A stretch of DNA of 64,000 bases from Luteimonas viscosa (GTDB lineage: Bacteria; Pseudomonadota; Gammaproteobacteria; Xanthomonadales; Xanthomonadaceae). The translations under genes and the position numbers were made by a program. Where the stretch lies: the NCBI RefSeq assembly GCF_008244685.1, contig NZ_VTFT01000001.1, positions 2,831,248 to 2,895,247 of the forward strand, in the 5' to 3' direction. The notes beneath the pieces are model-generated. The model was not told where the DNA came from, ran no database searches, and saw only the letters and a list, made by a program, of their open reading frames with translations. Of this stretch, positions 33,581 through 43,042 are shown in pieces; the stretch's first letter is position 1; each line of letters opens with the position of its first letter.

Positions 33581-34487
33581 CCTGCTGGGCGACCACCCGC
33601 CGCCGCGCGGCGAGCGCGCCGTCGATCGCGAATACCGCCAGCCCGGTCCAGATGATCGCGAACCCGATCGCCCGGTCGGCGCCGAAGGCTTCGCCGAAGA
33701 AGAACACGCCCAGCAGCAGCTGGAGCGTCGGCGCGAGGTATTGCAGCAGGCCGACCACGCTCAGCGGCACGCGTCGCACCGCGAAGGCGAAAAAGATCAG
33801 CGGCACCGCGGTCAGCGCGCCGCCCAGCACCAGCAGCAGTTCGACCCAGCCGCCCCAGCGCAGCGAGAAGAAGCCGCCCTGGCCCTGCAGCTCGAACCAC
33901 AACAGCGCCACCAGCGCCGGCACGAACATGAACATGTTCTCCGCGCCCAGCCCGCGCACCGCATCGACCGCGGCGAACTTCCGGATCACCCCGTACAGCG
34001 CGAACGAGCCGGCCAGGCACAACGCGATCCAGGGGAAGCTGCCGTAGTGGAAGGTCAGCCACGCCACCCCGCACGCCGCCAGCGCCACCGACACCCACTG
34101 CGCCGGCGACAGCCGCTCGCGCAGGAACAGCACGCCGATCACCACGTTGAGCAACGGGTTGATGAAGTAGCCCAGGCTGGTCTCGACCACGTGCCCGGCA
34201 TTCACCGCCCACACGTACAGGCCCCAGTTGAAGGCGATCAGGACGCTCGACGATGCCAGCATCGCCACCAGCCGCGGCTGCGCGAGCACGCTGCGATACC
34301 AGCCGCGACCCTCGCGCAGTGTGAGCCAGGCGGCGACCAGCACCGCGCACCACAGCGCGCGATGCAGCACGATCTGCAGCGACGGCACCGCCTTGAGCAG
34401 GTGCCAGTACAGCGGCATCAGCCCCCAGATGACGAATGCGCCGACCGCGATCCACAGGCCGCGGCGGTCGAGGCCCGGCGCCGTCAC
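33576..34487 (-). CDS. rarD: RarD-type EamA transporter
   Basis: A 303-residue ten-helix transporter of the drug/metabolite superfamily. RarD features: GLDRRGLWIAVGAFVIWGLM at the N-terminus, HRALWCAVLV, FNWGLYVWAV, ETSLGYFINPLLNV and a final LQYLAPTLQLLLGV. GTG 34487 overlaps the upstream stop (GTGA), so the two transporter genes are coupled. The TAG stop comes from a REP unit. Substrate unknown. Confidence 0.88.
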   Translation of the reverse strand: MTAPGLDRRGLWIAVGAFVIWGLMPLYWHLLKAVPSLQIVLHRALWCAVLVAAWLTLREGRGWYRSVLAQPRLVAMLASSSVLIAFNWGLYVWAVNAGHVVETSLGYFINPLLNVVIGVLFLRERLSPAQWVSVALAACGVAWLTFHYGSFPWIALCLAGSFALYGVIRKFAAVDAVRGLGAENMFMFVPALVALLWFELQGQGGFFSLRWGGWVELLLVLGGALTAVPLIFFAFAVRRVPLSVVGLLQYLAPTLQLLLGVFFFGEAFGADRAIGFAIIWTGLAVFAIDGALAARRRVVAQQA

Positions 34488-35416
34488 GCGTCCGCTTCCG
34501 CGACCGGGGCCGGCACCGGCTTCTTCGCCTTCGCCAGGGTGATCGCGACCACGCCCGAGAGCACCACCGCCATCGCGCCGAGGTCGCGCGCGCCGAACGT
34601 CTCGCCCGCCAGCCAAATGCCGAGCAGCACCGCGATCACCGGGTTGACGTAGGCGTAGCTGCTCGCCAGCGCGGGCCGCACGTGCTGCAGCAGCCAGATG
34701 TAGGCGCTGAAGCCCACCAGCGAGCCGAAGCTGGCCAGATAACCGACCGCCCACAGTCCGCGAACGCTCGGCCATCCGTCGAAGCGCTCGCCGATCGCGA
34801 GCCCGGCCACCAGCATCGCCGCGCCGCCGCACAGCATCTGCGCGGCGGCCGACATGAAGGGCGAGGGCAGGTCGCGGCCGCGGCTCCAGATCGAACCGTA
34901 GGCCCAGGCGATCGCGGCCACCAGCAGCGCCACCAGGCCACCGGGCGTCGCGCTCAGGCTGCTGCCGGCATTGAGCCAGGCCACGCCGACGAAGCCCACG
35001 CCCAGGCCGATCCATTCCACCCGCCGCGGATGCTCGCCGCGCAGCACCGCGAACAGCGCCATCCACAGCGGCACCGAGGCGACGGCGACCGCGGCCATGC
35101 CGGAGGACACCGTCTGTTCGGCCACGCACACCAGGCCGTTGCCCACGCCCAGCAGCAACACGCCCACGAACGCGGCGTTGCGCCATTGCGCGGGCGTGGG
35201 CAGGGCCATGCCGCGCCAGCGCAGCACCGCCAGCAGCACCAGGCCGCAGGCGAGGAAGCGCACGCCGCCCATCAGCAGAGGCGGCCAGCCGCCTTCGAGC
35301 GCGAAGCGGATGGCGAGGTAGGTCGAGCCCCAGACCAGGTACACCGACGCCAGCGCGAGGGCGATGGCGAGCGTGGACGCGGACGCTGGGCCGACCGATG
35401 CAGGCGAGGGACGCAT
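34484..35416 (-). CDS. EamA/DMT-superfamily transporter (YedA-like)
   Basis: A 310-residue ten-helix transporter with two EamA repeats. VYLVWGSTYLAIRFALEG in the first helix, VSSGMAAVAVASVPLWMAL and SSYAYVNPVIAVLLG in the second half are typical of the YedA branch. It is the first gene of a two-gene transporter operon with rarD. Confidence 0.9.
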   Translation of the reverse strand: MRPSPASVGPASASTLAIALALASVYLVWGSTYLAIRFALEGGWPPLLMGGVRFLACGLVLLAVLRWRGMALPTPAQWRNAAFVGVLLLGVGNGLVCVAEQTVSSGMAAVAVASVPLWMALFAVLRGEHPRRVEWIGLGVGFVGVAWLNAGSSLSATPGGLVALLVAAIAWAYGSIWSRGRDLPSPFMSAAAQMLCGGAAMLVAGLAIGERFDGWPSVRGLWAVGYLASFGSLVGFSAYIWLLQHVRPALASSYAYVNPVIAVLLGIWLAGETFGARDLGAMAVVLSGVVAITLAKAKKPVPAPVAEADA

Positions 35417-35679
35417 CGGGCACCGTGGGGCAGGGGCTGCGCGGACGTGGGATGCGCGTCGCGCCGGACAGCCGCCATTCTAAGGCGCGCGACCGTTGCG
35501 GCGATGGAACACCCGCGATTCACGGATGGGCTACCGACGGGCGGCGGGCGCCGTCCGGGCCGATCCCGTCACGCGCAGGGGGACGGGCGACGCTCGCGGG
35601 CCTTCTGCCGCCGCATCGCCGAAGGCCGCGATGGCGAAGCCCCCGGGCGCGACCTCCGCGCGGGGCGGCCATGGCCGTC

Positions 35680-36036
35680 TCAGGTCACGCCGGGCGGACG
35701 TCGCCGCTTCGGCAGCTTCTCCACCGCACTGCGCCAGGAGCCTTCGACCAGCGCGCGCAGTTCCGCAGTCGGCATCGTCCGCACGTCGACGATCGTGATC
35801 CAGCCGAAGCGGCCCAGCCAGCGCGCGGGCTGGATGCCGGGCTGGTCGGTGAGCTCGAGGAAGCGTTCCGGCGGCGGTTTCAGGCTGAACCGCCAGCGCT
35901 GCGGCGCGCTGGTCTTGAAGTGCGCGAAGCGCTTGCCGCCGACCGAATACACGAGGATGTTCGCGGGCGCGTCGTGCAGCCGGCTTTCCGCGCCGGGCAG
36001 GCCCGCGCAGTAGCGCTTGAGCGCGGCGACGTCCAT
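35680..36036 (-). CDS. MmcQ/YjbR-family protein
   Basis: A 118-residue protein of the CyaY-like YjbR fold: LKRYCAGLPGAESRLHDAP, VYSVGGKRFAHF, LKPPPERFLELTDQPGI and WLGRFGWITI. Some members are described as DNA-binding; the role is uncertain. The 263 bp downstream to the EamA gene hold nothing recognisable. Confidence 0.85.
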   Translation of the reverse strand: MDVAALKRYCAGLPGAESRLHDAPANILVYSVGGKRFAHFKTSAPQRWRFSLKPPPERFLELTDQPGIQPARWLGRFGWITIVDVRTMPTAELRALVEGSWRSAVEKLPKRRRPPGVT

Positions 36037-36048
36037 CGCGACGGGCGT

Positions 36049-36567
36049 CTAGAGCAGCTTCGCCGCGCGCAGCGGCGCCGGGTCGTCCCAGCGCTCGCGT
36101 CCACGCAGGAACGCCAGTTCGACCAGCACGTCGGCACCGACCACGTCGGCGCCCTGGCGGCGCAACAGGGCGGTCGCCGCGCGCAGGGTGCCGCCGGTGG
36201 CGAGCACGTCGTCGACGACCAGCACGCGTGCGCCGGGCGGCAGCGCATCGACGTGGACCTCGAGCCGGTCGCTGCCGTACTCCAGTGCGTAGTCCTGCGC
36301 CAGCGTGCGCGCCGGCAGCTTGCCGGGCTTGCGCACCGGCACGAAGCCGCAGCCGAGCGCGTGCGCCAGGGCCGCGCCGAGGATGAATCCGCGCGACTCG
36401 ATCCCGGCCACCGCGTCCGGCGGCGCGCCACGCCAGGGCGCCGCCATCTGCGCCATGGCGCCGGCGAACGCGGCCGCATCGGCGAGGACCGGAGTGATGT
36501 CCTTGAACACGATGCCCGCCTTGGGAAAGTCGGGGACGTCGCGGACGAGGCGGGACCAGTCGGACAC
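36049..36567 (-). CDS. apt: adenine phosphoribosyltransferase
   Basis: A 172-residue purine-salvage enzyme forming AMP from adenine and PRPP. The family opening [28 protein letters not shown] and the PRPP-binding motif [17 protein letters not shown] are intact. It is 13 bp upstream of the MmcQ-like gene and probably cotranscribed with it. Confidence 0.95.
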   Translation of the reverse strand: MSDWSRLVRDVPDFPKAGIVFKDITPVLADAAAFAGAMAQMAAPWRGAPPDAVAGIESRGFILGAALAHALGCGFVPVRKPGKLPARTLAQDYALEYGSDRLEVHVDALPPGARVLVVDDVLATGGTLRAATALLRRQGADVVGADVLVELAFLRGRERWDDPAPLRAAKLL

Positions 36568-36666
36568 GGGCGCGATCCTGAAGCGGGGCAGGCGGCCATC
36601 CTATCGCCCCTGCCCGCGGCCCGGGCTTCGCGCTATCGTGGCCGCCCCCTACCAAGGAGCGCCGCC

Positions 36667-37089
36667 ATGCGCCTGCTGCCGATCCTGGTCCTGAGCTTCT
36701 GCGCCGCCGTCGCACATGCCGCCGGCACGCCGTACGGCAAGCCCCTGCCCGCGGGCGAGACCGTGCCGGTGTCGCAGGCGATCGCCGACTTCGAGGCCCA
36801 TGCCGACGCGCCGAAACGCTTCAGCGGCCGCATCACCGAGGTCTGCCACGCCAAGGGCTGCTGGATGATGCTCGAGGACGACGGTCGCAGCGCGCGGGTG
36901 ATGTTCGGCAAGCACGACTTCTACATCCCGAAGGACACCACCGGCAGCGCGGTGGTGCACGGCGTGCTGACGCGCAAGGAACTCACGCCCGAACAGGTGG
37001 AGCACCTGAGCGGCGACAGCGGCAAGGGCATCGCCGCCGAGCCGGTGGAGTACCGCATCACCGCCGACGGCATCGAAATCGCGTCCTGA
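36667..37089 (+). CDS. DUF4920 secreted protein
   Basis: A 140-residue protein with a signal peptide (MRLLPILVLSFCAAVAHA) and an OB-like DUF4920 domain. FSGRITEVCHAKGCWMML contains the conserved Cys pair, followed by VMFGKHDFYIPKDTTG and VVHGVLTRKEL. The cysteines may bind metal or form a disulfide; the function is unknown. The start follows AAGGAG. Confidence 0.85.
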   Translation: MRLLPILVLSFCAAVAHAAGTPYGKPLPAGETVPVSQAIADFEAHADAPKRFSGRITEVCHAKGCWMMLEDDGRSARVMFGKHDFYIPKDTTGSAVVHGVLTRKELTPEQVEHLSGDSGKGIAAEPVEYRITADGIEIAS

Positions 37090-37190
37090 CTATCGCCGCG
37101 CCGCGCGCGGCGAGCGAAAGCGCATGCCATGGACCGCCCGTTTCCGTCATCCACCCCGGCATCGGCGCCCCTGCCTTCGCACTGCTCGAA

Positions 37191-37216
37191 CCCTTCTCCC
37201 GCTTGCGGGGGAAGGG
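37191..37216. repeat. CCCTCTCCCGC-type hairpin at a gene start
   Basis: CCCTTCTCCCGC and GCGGGGGAAGGG pair around TT. Its right arm provides the GGGAAGGGCAGGG that serves as the ribosome site for ATG 37222, so the repeat may influence translation of the transglycosylase. Confidence 0.6.
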
Positions 37217-37221
37217 CAGGG

Positions 37222-38022
37222 ATGGGGGCGTCCCCGCCGCGAAGATGCTCCCGCGCCGCCATCGCGCTGCTGGCCGCGCTCGTGCTCGCCACGGCAGCGT
37301 CCCCGGCCGACGCCCGCACCGTCTACCGCTGCGTGCGCGACGGCACCGTCAGCCTCTCGACCGCGCCCGAGCCGGGATCGAAATGCGAGGCGAAGGAACT
37401 CGACGACAACGCCGTGCAGACCCCCAACCTGTGGGGTTCGATGGGCGTGTTCAGCGGCACCCTGTACGAACGCGAGCAGGACGGCACGCTCGTCTACGGC
37501 ACCCGCAACCTGCCGGGTTCGCGCCCGTACCTGCGCTTCACCGCGACCACGCCGCCGGGTGAGCCGGCGCACGAAGGGCTTGGCCAGGTCGGGGCGCCGC
37601 GACTGGAGCCATTCGCGGGAGAGTTCCGTGCCGCCGCGAAGGCGACCGGGGTCGAGGACGCCTGGCTGCGCGCGATCGCGCATGCGGAAAGCGCCTTCGA
37701 CGCCGATGCGCTCTCGCCCAAGGGCGCACAGGGCGTGATGCAGCTGATGCCCGACGTGGTCTCCGACTATGGCGTGGACGATCCGTTCGACGCGCAGCAG
37801 TCGATCCGCGCCGGCGCGCGCCACCTGCGCGCGCTGCTGCGCCGCTACGACGACGACCGCACGCTGGCGCTGGCCGCCTACAACGCCGGCATCGGCACGG
37901 TGCAGCGCTACGGCGGCGTGCCGCCCTATGCGGAAACCCAGGCCTACATCGCCAAGGTACAGGCGCTGCACGCGCGCTATCGCGAGGCGATGGGCTTCCG
38001 GGTGGAGCGACCGGCGCAGTAG
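37222..38022 (+). CDS. lytic transglycosylase (SLT domain)
   Basis: A 266-residue secreted muramidase (an in-frame ATG at 37129 would add 31 residues read from repeat DNA). A signal peptide (SRAAIALLAALVLATAASPADA) leads to a short DUF4124-like stretch (VYRCVRDGTVSLSTAPEPGS). The SLT domain has the catalytic Glu in AIAHAESAFD, then SPKGAQGVMQLMP and LALAAYNAGIGTVQRYGG. It cleaves peptidoglycan between MurNAc and GlcNAc. Confidence 0.88.
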   Translation: MGASPPRRCSRAAIALLAALVLATAASPADARTVYRCVRDGTVSLSTAPEPGSKCEAKELDDNAVQTPNLWGSMGVFSGTLYEREQDGTLVYGTRNLPGSRPYLRFTATTPPGEPAHEGLGQVGAPRLEPFAGEFRAAAKATGVEDAWLRAIAHAESAFDADALSPKGAQGVMQLMPDVVSDYGVDDPFDAQQSIRAGARHLRALLRRYDDDRTLALAAYNAGIGTVQRYGGVPPYAETQAYIAKVQALHARYREAMGFRVERPAQ

Positions 38023-38038
38023 CGCCGGTCGATGCGCG

Positions 38039-39235
38039 TCAGCCCTTCGGCGTCAGCTTCAGCAGGCGCCCGTCCTTGCCATCCTCGATCACCCACAGCG
38101 CGCCGTCCGGCCCCTGGCGTACGCCGCGGATGCGCGCGCCCATCTCGAAGCGCTCGGCCTCCCAGGCGCGGTCGCCGTCGAACTCGATCCGCACCAGCGC
38201 CTGCGACGACAGGCCGCCGGCGAAGGCGTCGCCCTTCCAGTCCGGGAACAGGTCGCCGGAATAGAACACCAGGCTCGATGGCGAGATCACCGGCGTCCAC
38301 GTGATCGCGGGGGCGTTGAATTCCGGGCGGGTGTCGTGGTCGGGGATCGGGCGTCCGTCGTAGTGGTCGCCGTTGGAGACGATCGGATAGCCGTAGTTGG
38401 CGCCGCGCTCGACCTTGTTGAGCTCGTCGCCGCCCTTCGGTCCCATTTCGATGTCCCACAGCTGGCCGTTGCCGTCGAAGGCGACGCCGAGCGGATTGCG
38501 GTGGCCGAGCGACCACACCTGCGCGGCCACCTCGCCCTGGTCGGCGAAGGGGTTGTCGGCGGGCACGCTGCCGTCGTCGTTCAGTCGCAGCACCTTGCCC
38601 ATGTTCGAGGCCATGTCCTGCGCGGGATCGAACTTCTGGCGGTCGCCCGAACCGATCCACAGCATGCCCTCGTGGAACACGATGCGATGCGCGTAATGGC
38701 CGCGCCCGCTCACCTTCGGCACCTGCCGCCAGATCACCTCGAGATCCTCGAGCGCGCCGCCGCCGGCGTCGTCCGCCACCAGCCGCGCGCGCGCGACCGC
38801 CGCGCCGGCGGTATCGCCGTCGCCCGCTTCGGCGTAGCTCAGATACACCATGCCGTTGTCGGCGAACTGCGGATGCGGCACCACGTCTCCGAATCCGCCC
38901 TGGCCGCCGTAGACGACGTCCGGCACGCCGGTCACTTCGCCGGCGCGGCCCGTGGCGACGTCGACCAGCTGCAGCGTGCCCGGCTTCTCGCTCACCAGCA
39001 GGCGGCCGTCGGGCAGGAAACTCAGGGCCCAGGGCTCGTCGAACGAGGCCACCGTCTCGACCGAGAACGGACCGATCTCGCGGGTCTCGCGCGCCTGTTG
39101 TGCGCCCGCGTCCTGCGCGACCGCAGCCGTGTCGGCGGCCGTCGACTGAGCGGCGGGTTCCGCGGTGCCGTTGGCGCTGCACGCCGTTAGCAGCGCCAGG
39201 GACAGCAGGGTGGTGGTCAGCGCGGGTCGTGGCAT
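38039..39235 (-). CDS. PQQ-dependent sugar dehydrogenase (YliI/Asd-like) lipoprotein
   Basis: A 398-residue protein from ATG 39235 behind GGAG. The signal ends in a lipobox (LLTACSA). The six-bladed propeller signatures are clear: [80 protein letters not shown] and [17 protein letters not shown]. The family oxidises aldose sugars in the periplasm with PQQ. The gene converges on the transglycosylase with a 16-bp gap. Confidence 0.88.
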   Translation of the reverse strand: MPRPALTTTLLSLALLTACSANGTAEPAAQSTAADTAAVAQDAGAQQARETREIGPFSVETVASFDEPWALSFLPDGRLLVSEKPGTLQLVDVATGRAGEVTGVPDVVYGGQGGFGDVVPHPQFADNGMVYLSYAEAGDGDTAGAAVARARLVADDAGGGALEDLEVIWRQVPKVSGRGHYAHRIVFHEGMLWIGSGDRQKFDPAQDMASNMGKVLRLNDDGSVPADNPFADQGEVAAQVWSLGHRNPLGVAFDGNGQLWDIEMGPKGGDELNKVERGANYGYPIVSNGDHYDGRPIPDHDTRPEFNAPAITWTPVISPSSLVFYSGDLFPDWKGDAFAGGLSSQALVRIEFDGDRAWEAERFEMGARIRGVRQGPDGALWVIEDGKDGRLLKLTPKG

Positions 39236-39318
39236 CGGAATCTCCTCACCGGGATCGGGGGTCGCCGCATGATACCGTCCGACGAGCCGGCGATGCCGGC
39301 CCACGAGCGCCGAACCCC

Positions 39319-39510
39319 ATGACGATGCAGGATTACGAAACGCACGACTGCCCCTATTGCGGCGAACCGGTCACGCTCGCGCTCGATGCATCCGCGGGCG
39401 ACCAGTCGTACGTCGAAGACTGCCAGGTGTGTTGCCGGCCGATGATGGTCGTGGTCGCATTCGATGAGGCCGACGCGCCGCATGCACGTCTGCGCCGCGA
39501 AGATGAATGA
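39319..39510 (+). CDS. CPxCG-motif cysteine-rich zinc-ribbon protein
   Basis: A 63-residue protein with two Cys pairs, CPYCG near residue 11 and CQVCCRPM near 38, matching the CPXCG family of small zinc-ribbon proteins. ATG 39319 or 39325 are both possible. Function unknown; widely conserved in gammaproteobacteria. Confidence 0.85.
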   Translation: MTMQDYETHDCPYCGEPVTLALDASAGDQSYVEDCQVCCRPMMVVVAFDEADAPHARLRREDE

Positions 39511-39722
39511 TCGCTACGGCCTGTAGTGCGCGAAACGGATGCGCACGCGCGTAACGCGCAGCGGCGGCCGGCATGCAGCCTTCCGACGCTGAACGCGAAA
39601 CGCCTTGTTAACTTCGGCCATGCATCGATCTTTATGGATCCGCGGGCATGGTGTCGCCGTGCGGCAAACGGTCGTCAAGCACGCCAGCCGCGCGCACATT
39701 CGAATCCCCACGGGAGAAGCTG

Positions 39723-40106
39723 ATGAAGATTGCACGCAAGCCGCTGTTCGGAATGATCGCGCTGGGCGCGGCCCTGGCGATGCCGATGGCCTTCGCACAG
39801 GAAGCCACAACCCCGGCACCGCAGGATCCGACCGCGCCGACGGCACCGACGACCACGGCACCGACGACGGCTCCGACGCAGTCCACCGCCCCGGCGACCG
39901 AACAACAGCCGCTGACATGGGCCGACGTCGATGTCGACGGCAGCGGAACCCTGAGCAAGACCGAGGCGGCGGCGGTGCCGGCGCTGGCACAGGTGTTCGA
40001 CGACGCCGATGCCGACAGCAACGGCGAACTGACGCCGGACGAGTACAAGGCCTTCGCCGCCCAGGCCGCCCCGCAGCAGCCGGACGCTTCCGGCGGTGCC
40101 GACTGA
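39723..40106 (+). CDS. secreted EF-hand calcium-binding protein
   Basis: A 127-residue protein with a signal peptide (KPLFGMIALGAALAMPMAFAQ) and a Thr/Pro/Ala linker. Two EF-hand loops follow, DVDVDGSGTLSKTE and DDADADSNGELTPDE. Both have acidic residues at positions 1, 3, 5 and 12. It should bind Ca2+ in the periplasm. ATG 39723 follows GGGAGAAG, and a strong hairpin lies after the stop. Confidence 0.87.
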   Translation: MKIARKPLFGMIALGAALAMPMAFAQEATTPAPQDPTAPTAPTTTAPTTAPTQSTAPATEQQPLTWADVDVDGSGTLSKTEAAAVPALAQVFDDADADSNGELTPDEYKAFAAQAAPQQPDASGGAD

Positions 40107-40162
40107 GCGCGGGGTACTTCCCGCATAACCTCTCCAGGCCTGCCCCCATGCAGGCGTGCAAG

Positions 40163-40190
40163 CCATCGGCGGCCCCAGGGCCGCCGATGG
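40163..40190 (+). terminator. hairpin terminator after the EF-hand gene
   Basis: CCATCGGCGGCC and GGCCGCCGATGG form a perfect 12-bp stem with a CCAG loop, followed by TGTTT. It lies 57 bp after the EF-hand stop. Confidence 0.7.
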
Positions 40191-40242
40191 TGTTTGCGGC
40201 GCCCGGGATCCCGGAGGCTCGATGCCCCGGCGGCCGTCGCGG

Positions 40243-40248
40243 CATACT
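40243..40248 (+). promoter_or_regulatory. candidate -10 box close to the HAD gene start
   Basis: CATACT ends six bases before ATG 40255, which would give a leaderless message. An alternative start with GGAGG lies upstream at 40222, so this is tentative. Confidence 0.3.
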
Positions 40249-40254
40249 GTGGCG

Positions 40255-41004
40255 ATGACCACGCATTCCCCGATCGAGATGGTCGGCTTCGATGCCGACG
40301 ACACCCTGTGGCGCAGCGAGGACTACTTCCACGCCGCGCAGGACGAGTTCGAACGCATCGTCGGACGTCACGTCGATCTCGCCGACGCACGCGTGCTCGA
40401 GCGGCTCTACGCGGTGGAGAAGGGCAACATCGCGGTGTTCGGCTACGGCGTGAAGGGCATGGCGCTGTCGATGGTGGAGGCCGCGGTCGACATCACCGAC
40501 GGACGCATCGCGGCGCGCGACCTGCACCGCATCGTGCAGATCGCCAAGGACATGCTGCGCCATCCGGTGGAACTGCTGCCGGGCGTTCGCGACGCGGTCG
40601 AGGCGATCGCCGCCGAGCACCCGGTGGTGCTGATCACCAAGGGCGACCTTTTCCACCAGGAGGCGAAGGTGCGCGACAGCGGCCTGTCCGACCTGTTCCG
40701 GCGCATCGAGATCGTCAGCGAGAAGGACATCGACGCCTATGCGCGGCTGCTCGAGGAATTCGCGGTGCCGGCGGACCGCTTCGTGATGGTCGGAAACTCG
40801 ATGCGCTCCGACATCGTGCCGATCCTGCGGCTCGGAGGCTGGGGCGTGCACGTGCCCTACCACCTGACCTGGGCGCACGAGAACGAGGCCGACGATGTCG
40901 CCGGCCATCCGCGGCTGCGGCAGGTCGCCGACGCGACCGGGCTGCCGGCTGCGATCGGCGACATCGCGGCGTCCGCCGCGATGGCTACAATCGTCGAAGC
41001 CTGA
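40255..41004 (+). CDS. HAD-superfamily hydrolase
   Basis: A 249-residue phosphatase: motif I DADDTLWRSE, motif II in VLITKGD, the motif III lysine in VSEKDID, and motif IV MVGNSMRSDIVP. The cap is helical (LERLYAVEKGNIAVFGYGVK). ATG 40222, with GGAGG upstream, would add eleven residues and is equally possible on translation signals. Substrate unknown. Confidence 0.85.
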   Translation: MTTHSPIEMVGFDADDTLWRSEDYFHAAQDEFERIVGRHVDLADARVLERLYAVEKGNIAVFGYGVKGMALSMVEAAVDITDGRIAARDLHRIVQIAKDMLRHPVELLPGVRDAVEAIAAEHPVVLITKGDLFHQEAKVRDSGLSDLFRRIEIVSEKDIDAYARLLEEFAVPADRFVMVGNSMRSDIVPILRLGGWGVHVPYHLTWAHENEADDVAGHPRLRQVADATGLPAAIGDIAASAAMATIVEA

Positions 41005-41018
41005 CAGCGGACGCCCCG

Positions 41019-41525
41019 ATGCGCGCCTTCGTCCCCCTGGTCGCGATCCTCGCCCTGCTGCCCGGGCCCGTGCTGGTCCACGCCCAGGAAGTCGCGCAGA
41101 ACCCGGCCACCGCGCCTGACGCGGAACCGGCGCCGCAAGCGCCGGCGCAACCGCGCACCGGCGACGCCTGGATCGACGCGCACCTGCTCGACATGGACCT
41201 CTATGCCGCGCGTTTCGCGGATGCCTTCGTGGACGAGATCGTGCGCTACCACGAGGCCCCGCGCGAACTGGTGGAAGCCGCGCTCGCCGGCGGCGGGTTG
41301 CGCCCGGGCGATGTCTATTTCGCCTGCGCGCTGGCGCAGGCGGGCGGCCGCTCCTGCAGAACCGTGCTGGAGGCGCGTCGCCAGGACCCTGCGGCCGGGT
41401 GGGAGGCGATCGCGGCCGGCCTGGAGGTCGCGCCGGCCGTCTACCGGCGCATCCGCGGCGACATCACCGAAAGCTACGTGCGCTGGGCCCGCCCCCTGGT
41501 CTCCGGCACGCCTTCGAACCCGTAG
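41019..41525 (+). CDS. hypothetical secreted protein
   Basis: A 168-residue protein, 14 bp after the HAD gene, with a signal peptide (MRAFVPLVAILALLPGPVLVHAQ) and a Pro/Ala linker. A helical domain follows (DAWIDAHLLDMDLYAARFAD, then GDVYFACALAQAGGRSCRTV). Two cysteines may pair. I recognise no family. A TACAAT box at 40986-40991 could give it its own promoter. Confidence 0.75.
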   Translation: MRAFVPLVAILALLPGPVLVHAQEVAQNPATAPDAEPAPQAPAQPRTGDAWIDAHLLDMDLYAARFADAFVDEIVRYHEAPRELVEAALAGGGLRPGDVYFACALAQAGGRSCRTVLEARRQDPAAGWEAIAAGLEVAPAVYRRIRGDITESYVRWARPLVSGTPSNP

Positions 41526-41640
41526 CGGGCCCGCGGCGGGTCCCGGTGCGCGGGCGTGGCCGTCATCGCGGCATCGCCCCGGGGTCCGTGGCGCGCTTCC
41601 GGCCCGCCTTCTCGCTACATAGACGACCGGCAGGCCTAAG

Positions 41641-42567
41641 GTGGCCGTCCCCGTTTCCGGATCCAGCAAGCGCATGATCGACGTGGCGATCGTCGGTGGC
41701 GGGCCCGCGGGCCTGACCGCCGCCACCTACCTGCGGCGCTTCCACCGCTCCTGCGTGGTGCTCGATGCCGGCGAAAGCCGCGCGCGCTGGATCCCGGAGA
41801 GCAACAACTGCCCCGGGTTCCCGGGCGGCGTGTCCGGGACCGAACTGCTGCGGCTGCTGCGGGAGCAGGCCCGCGAGTTCGAGGTGCCGGTCGAACCGGT
41901 GCGCGTGGAACGCGTGGCGCGCGACCGCGACGGCTTCGTCGTCCAGGGCGGGGGCCGCAGCTGGCACGCCCGCGTGGTGATGATCGCCACCGGCCTGCGC
42001 GACCGCCTGCCGGCCGCCTGGGCCGAGGACGCGCTCGCCTGCGGCGCGCTGCGGCTGTGCCCGATCTGCGATGCGTTCGAGGCCAGCGACCGGCGCATCG
42101 GCGTGTACGGTCCGGCCGATTCGGTCGGATCGCATGCCGGATTCCTGCTGGCGTTCTCCTCGTCGGTGTTCGCGCTTCCGGCCGATGGCGGCGATGGCGG
42201 AGCCGCGGGCGAGGCCGCGCGCCAGGCTGGCGTGCAGTGGCTCGGCGCGGGCGAACTGCAGTTCGACGGACGCCGTTGCAGCTACAAGGCGGTGGATGGC
42301 GAGGTTGCGCTGGACACGGTGTACTCCTACCTCGGTTTCGAAACCTCGGTGCCGCTCGATGGCCTCGACATCGAACGCACCCGCAGCGGCGAGATCGTGG
42401 TCGACCGCCACCAGCAGACGCACGTGCCGGGCCTGTATGCGATCGGCGACATCGTCGGCGGCCTGAACCAGATCGCGGTCGCGGTCGGGCAGGCGGCGAT
42501 CGCCGCGACCCACGTGCACGGCGAGCTCGCCCCCGCCGCGCGCGGCGACGCGGAGTCCGCGCGGTGA
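41641..42567 (+). CDS. thioredoxin-reductase-like FAD-dependent oxidoreductase
   Basis: A 308-residue flavoprotein from GTG 41641 (ATG 41674 is an alternative, 297 residues). The FAD motif is AIVGGGPAGLTAATYLRR. ESNNCPGFPGG and the C-terminal GDIVGGLNQIAVAVGQAAI fit the thioredoxin reductase fold. A redox pair CPIC is present. The usual GGGDSAxE NADPH motif is replaced by GPADSVGSHAG, so the electron donor may differ. Its stop overlaps the next start (GTGA). Confidence 0.82.
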   Translation: MAVPVSGSSKRMIDVAIVGGGPAGLTAATYLRRFHRSCVVLDAGESRARWIPESNNCPGFPGGVSGTELLRLLREQAREFEVPVEPVRVERVARDRDGFVVQGGGRSWHARVVMIATGLRDRLPAAWAEDALACGALRLCPICDAFEASDRRIGVYGPADSVGSHAGFLLAFSSSVFALPADGGDGGAAGEAARQAGVQWLGAGELQFDGRRCSYKAVDGEVALDTVYSYLGFETSVPLDGLDIERTRSGEIVVDRHQQTHVPGLYAIGDIVGGLNQIAVAVGQAAIAATHVHGELAPAARGDAESAR

Positions 42568-42842
42568 ACCCGGACATCATCGGCTGGCTCGCCTCGGCGA
42601 TCCTGCTCGCGACCCTGGTGCGCCAGATCCGCAAGCAGGTGGAGGACGGCACCGGCGCGGGCGTTTCGCGCTGGCTGTTCATCGGCCAGAGCCTGGCCTC
42701 GGTCGGCTTCATCGCCTACAGCGTGCTGCTGGACAACTGGGTGTTCATCGTCACCAACAGCTGCATCCTGCTCACCGCGATCGTGGGGCAGTGGCTGCGG
42801 CCGAGGGGCACTGCCGACGCCCCTGGGCATTCAGAAAGATGA
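42564..42842 (+). CDS. PQ-loop/SemiSWEET-like three-helix membrane protein
   Basis: A 92-residue protein from GTG 42564, overlapping the flavoprotein stop by four bases. Three helices are visible: IIGWLASAILLATLVRQI, LFIGQSLASVGFIAYSVLL and VFIVTNSCILLTAIVGQWL. The size and plan resemble SemiSWEET/PQ-loop transporters, but the PQ motif itself is absent. Translational coupling to the oxidoreductase is notable. Confidence 0.7.
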   Translation: MNPDIIGWLASAILLATLVRQIRKQVEDGTGAGVSRWLFIGQSLASVGFIAYSVLLDNWVFIVTNSCILLTAIVGQWLRPRGTADAPGHSER

Positions 42843-43042
42843 AGGCGAAGCCGTGTCGTGCTACCCCGGGGCGCGTTCTCACCTTCCAGACGCGGCTGCC
42901 GTTATCGTCTGCCGATGGCGACGCGCATCCACCACCTCCCCATGCAACCCGTCGCATGACGAACAGTTGCGCCTGTTGCACCTTCCCGGGGCGCGGCCGG
43001 CGCGTGCCCCTTGCCGGCGTTCGCGGTGCCCGAAGGCGCGCC

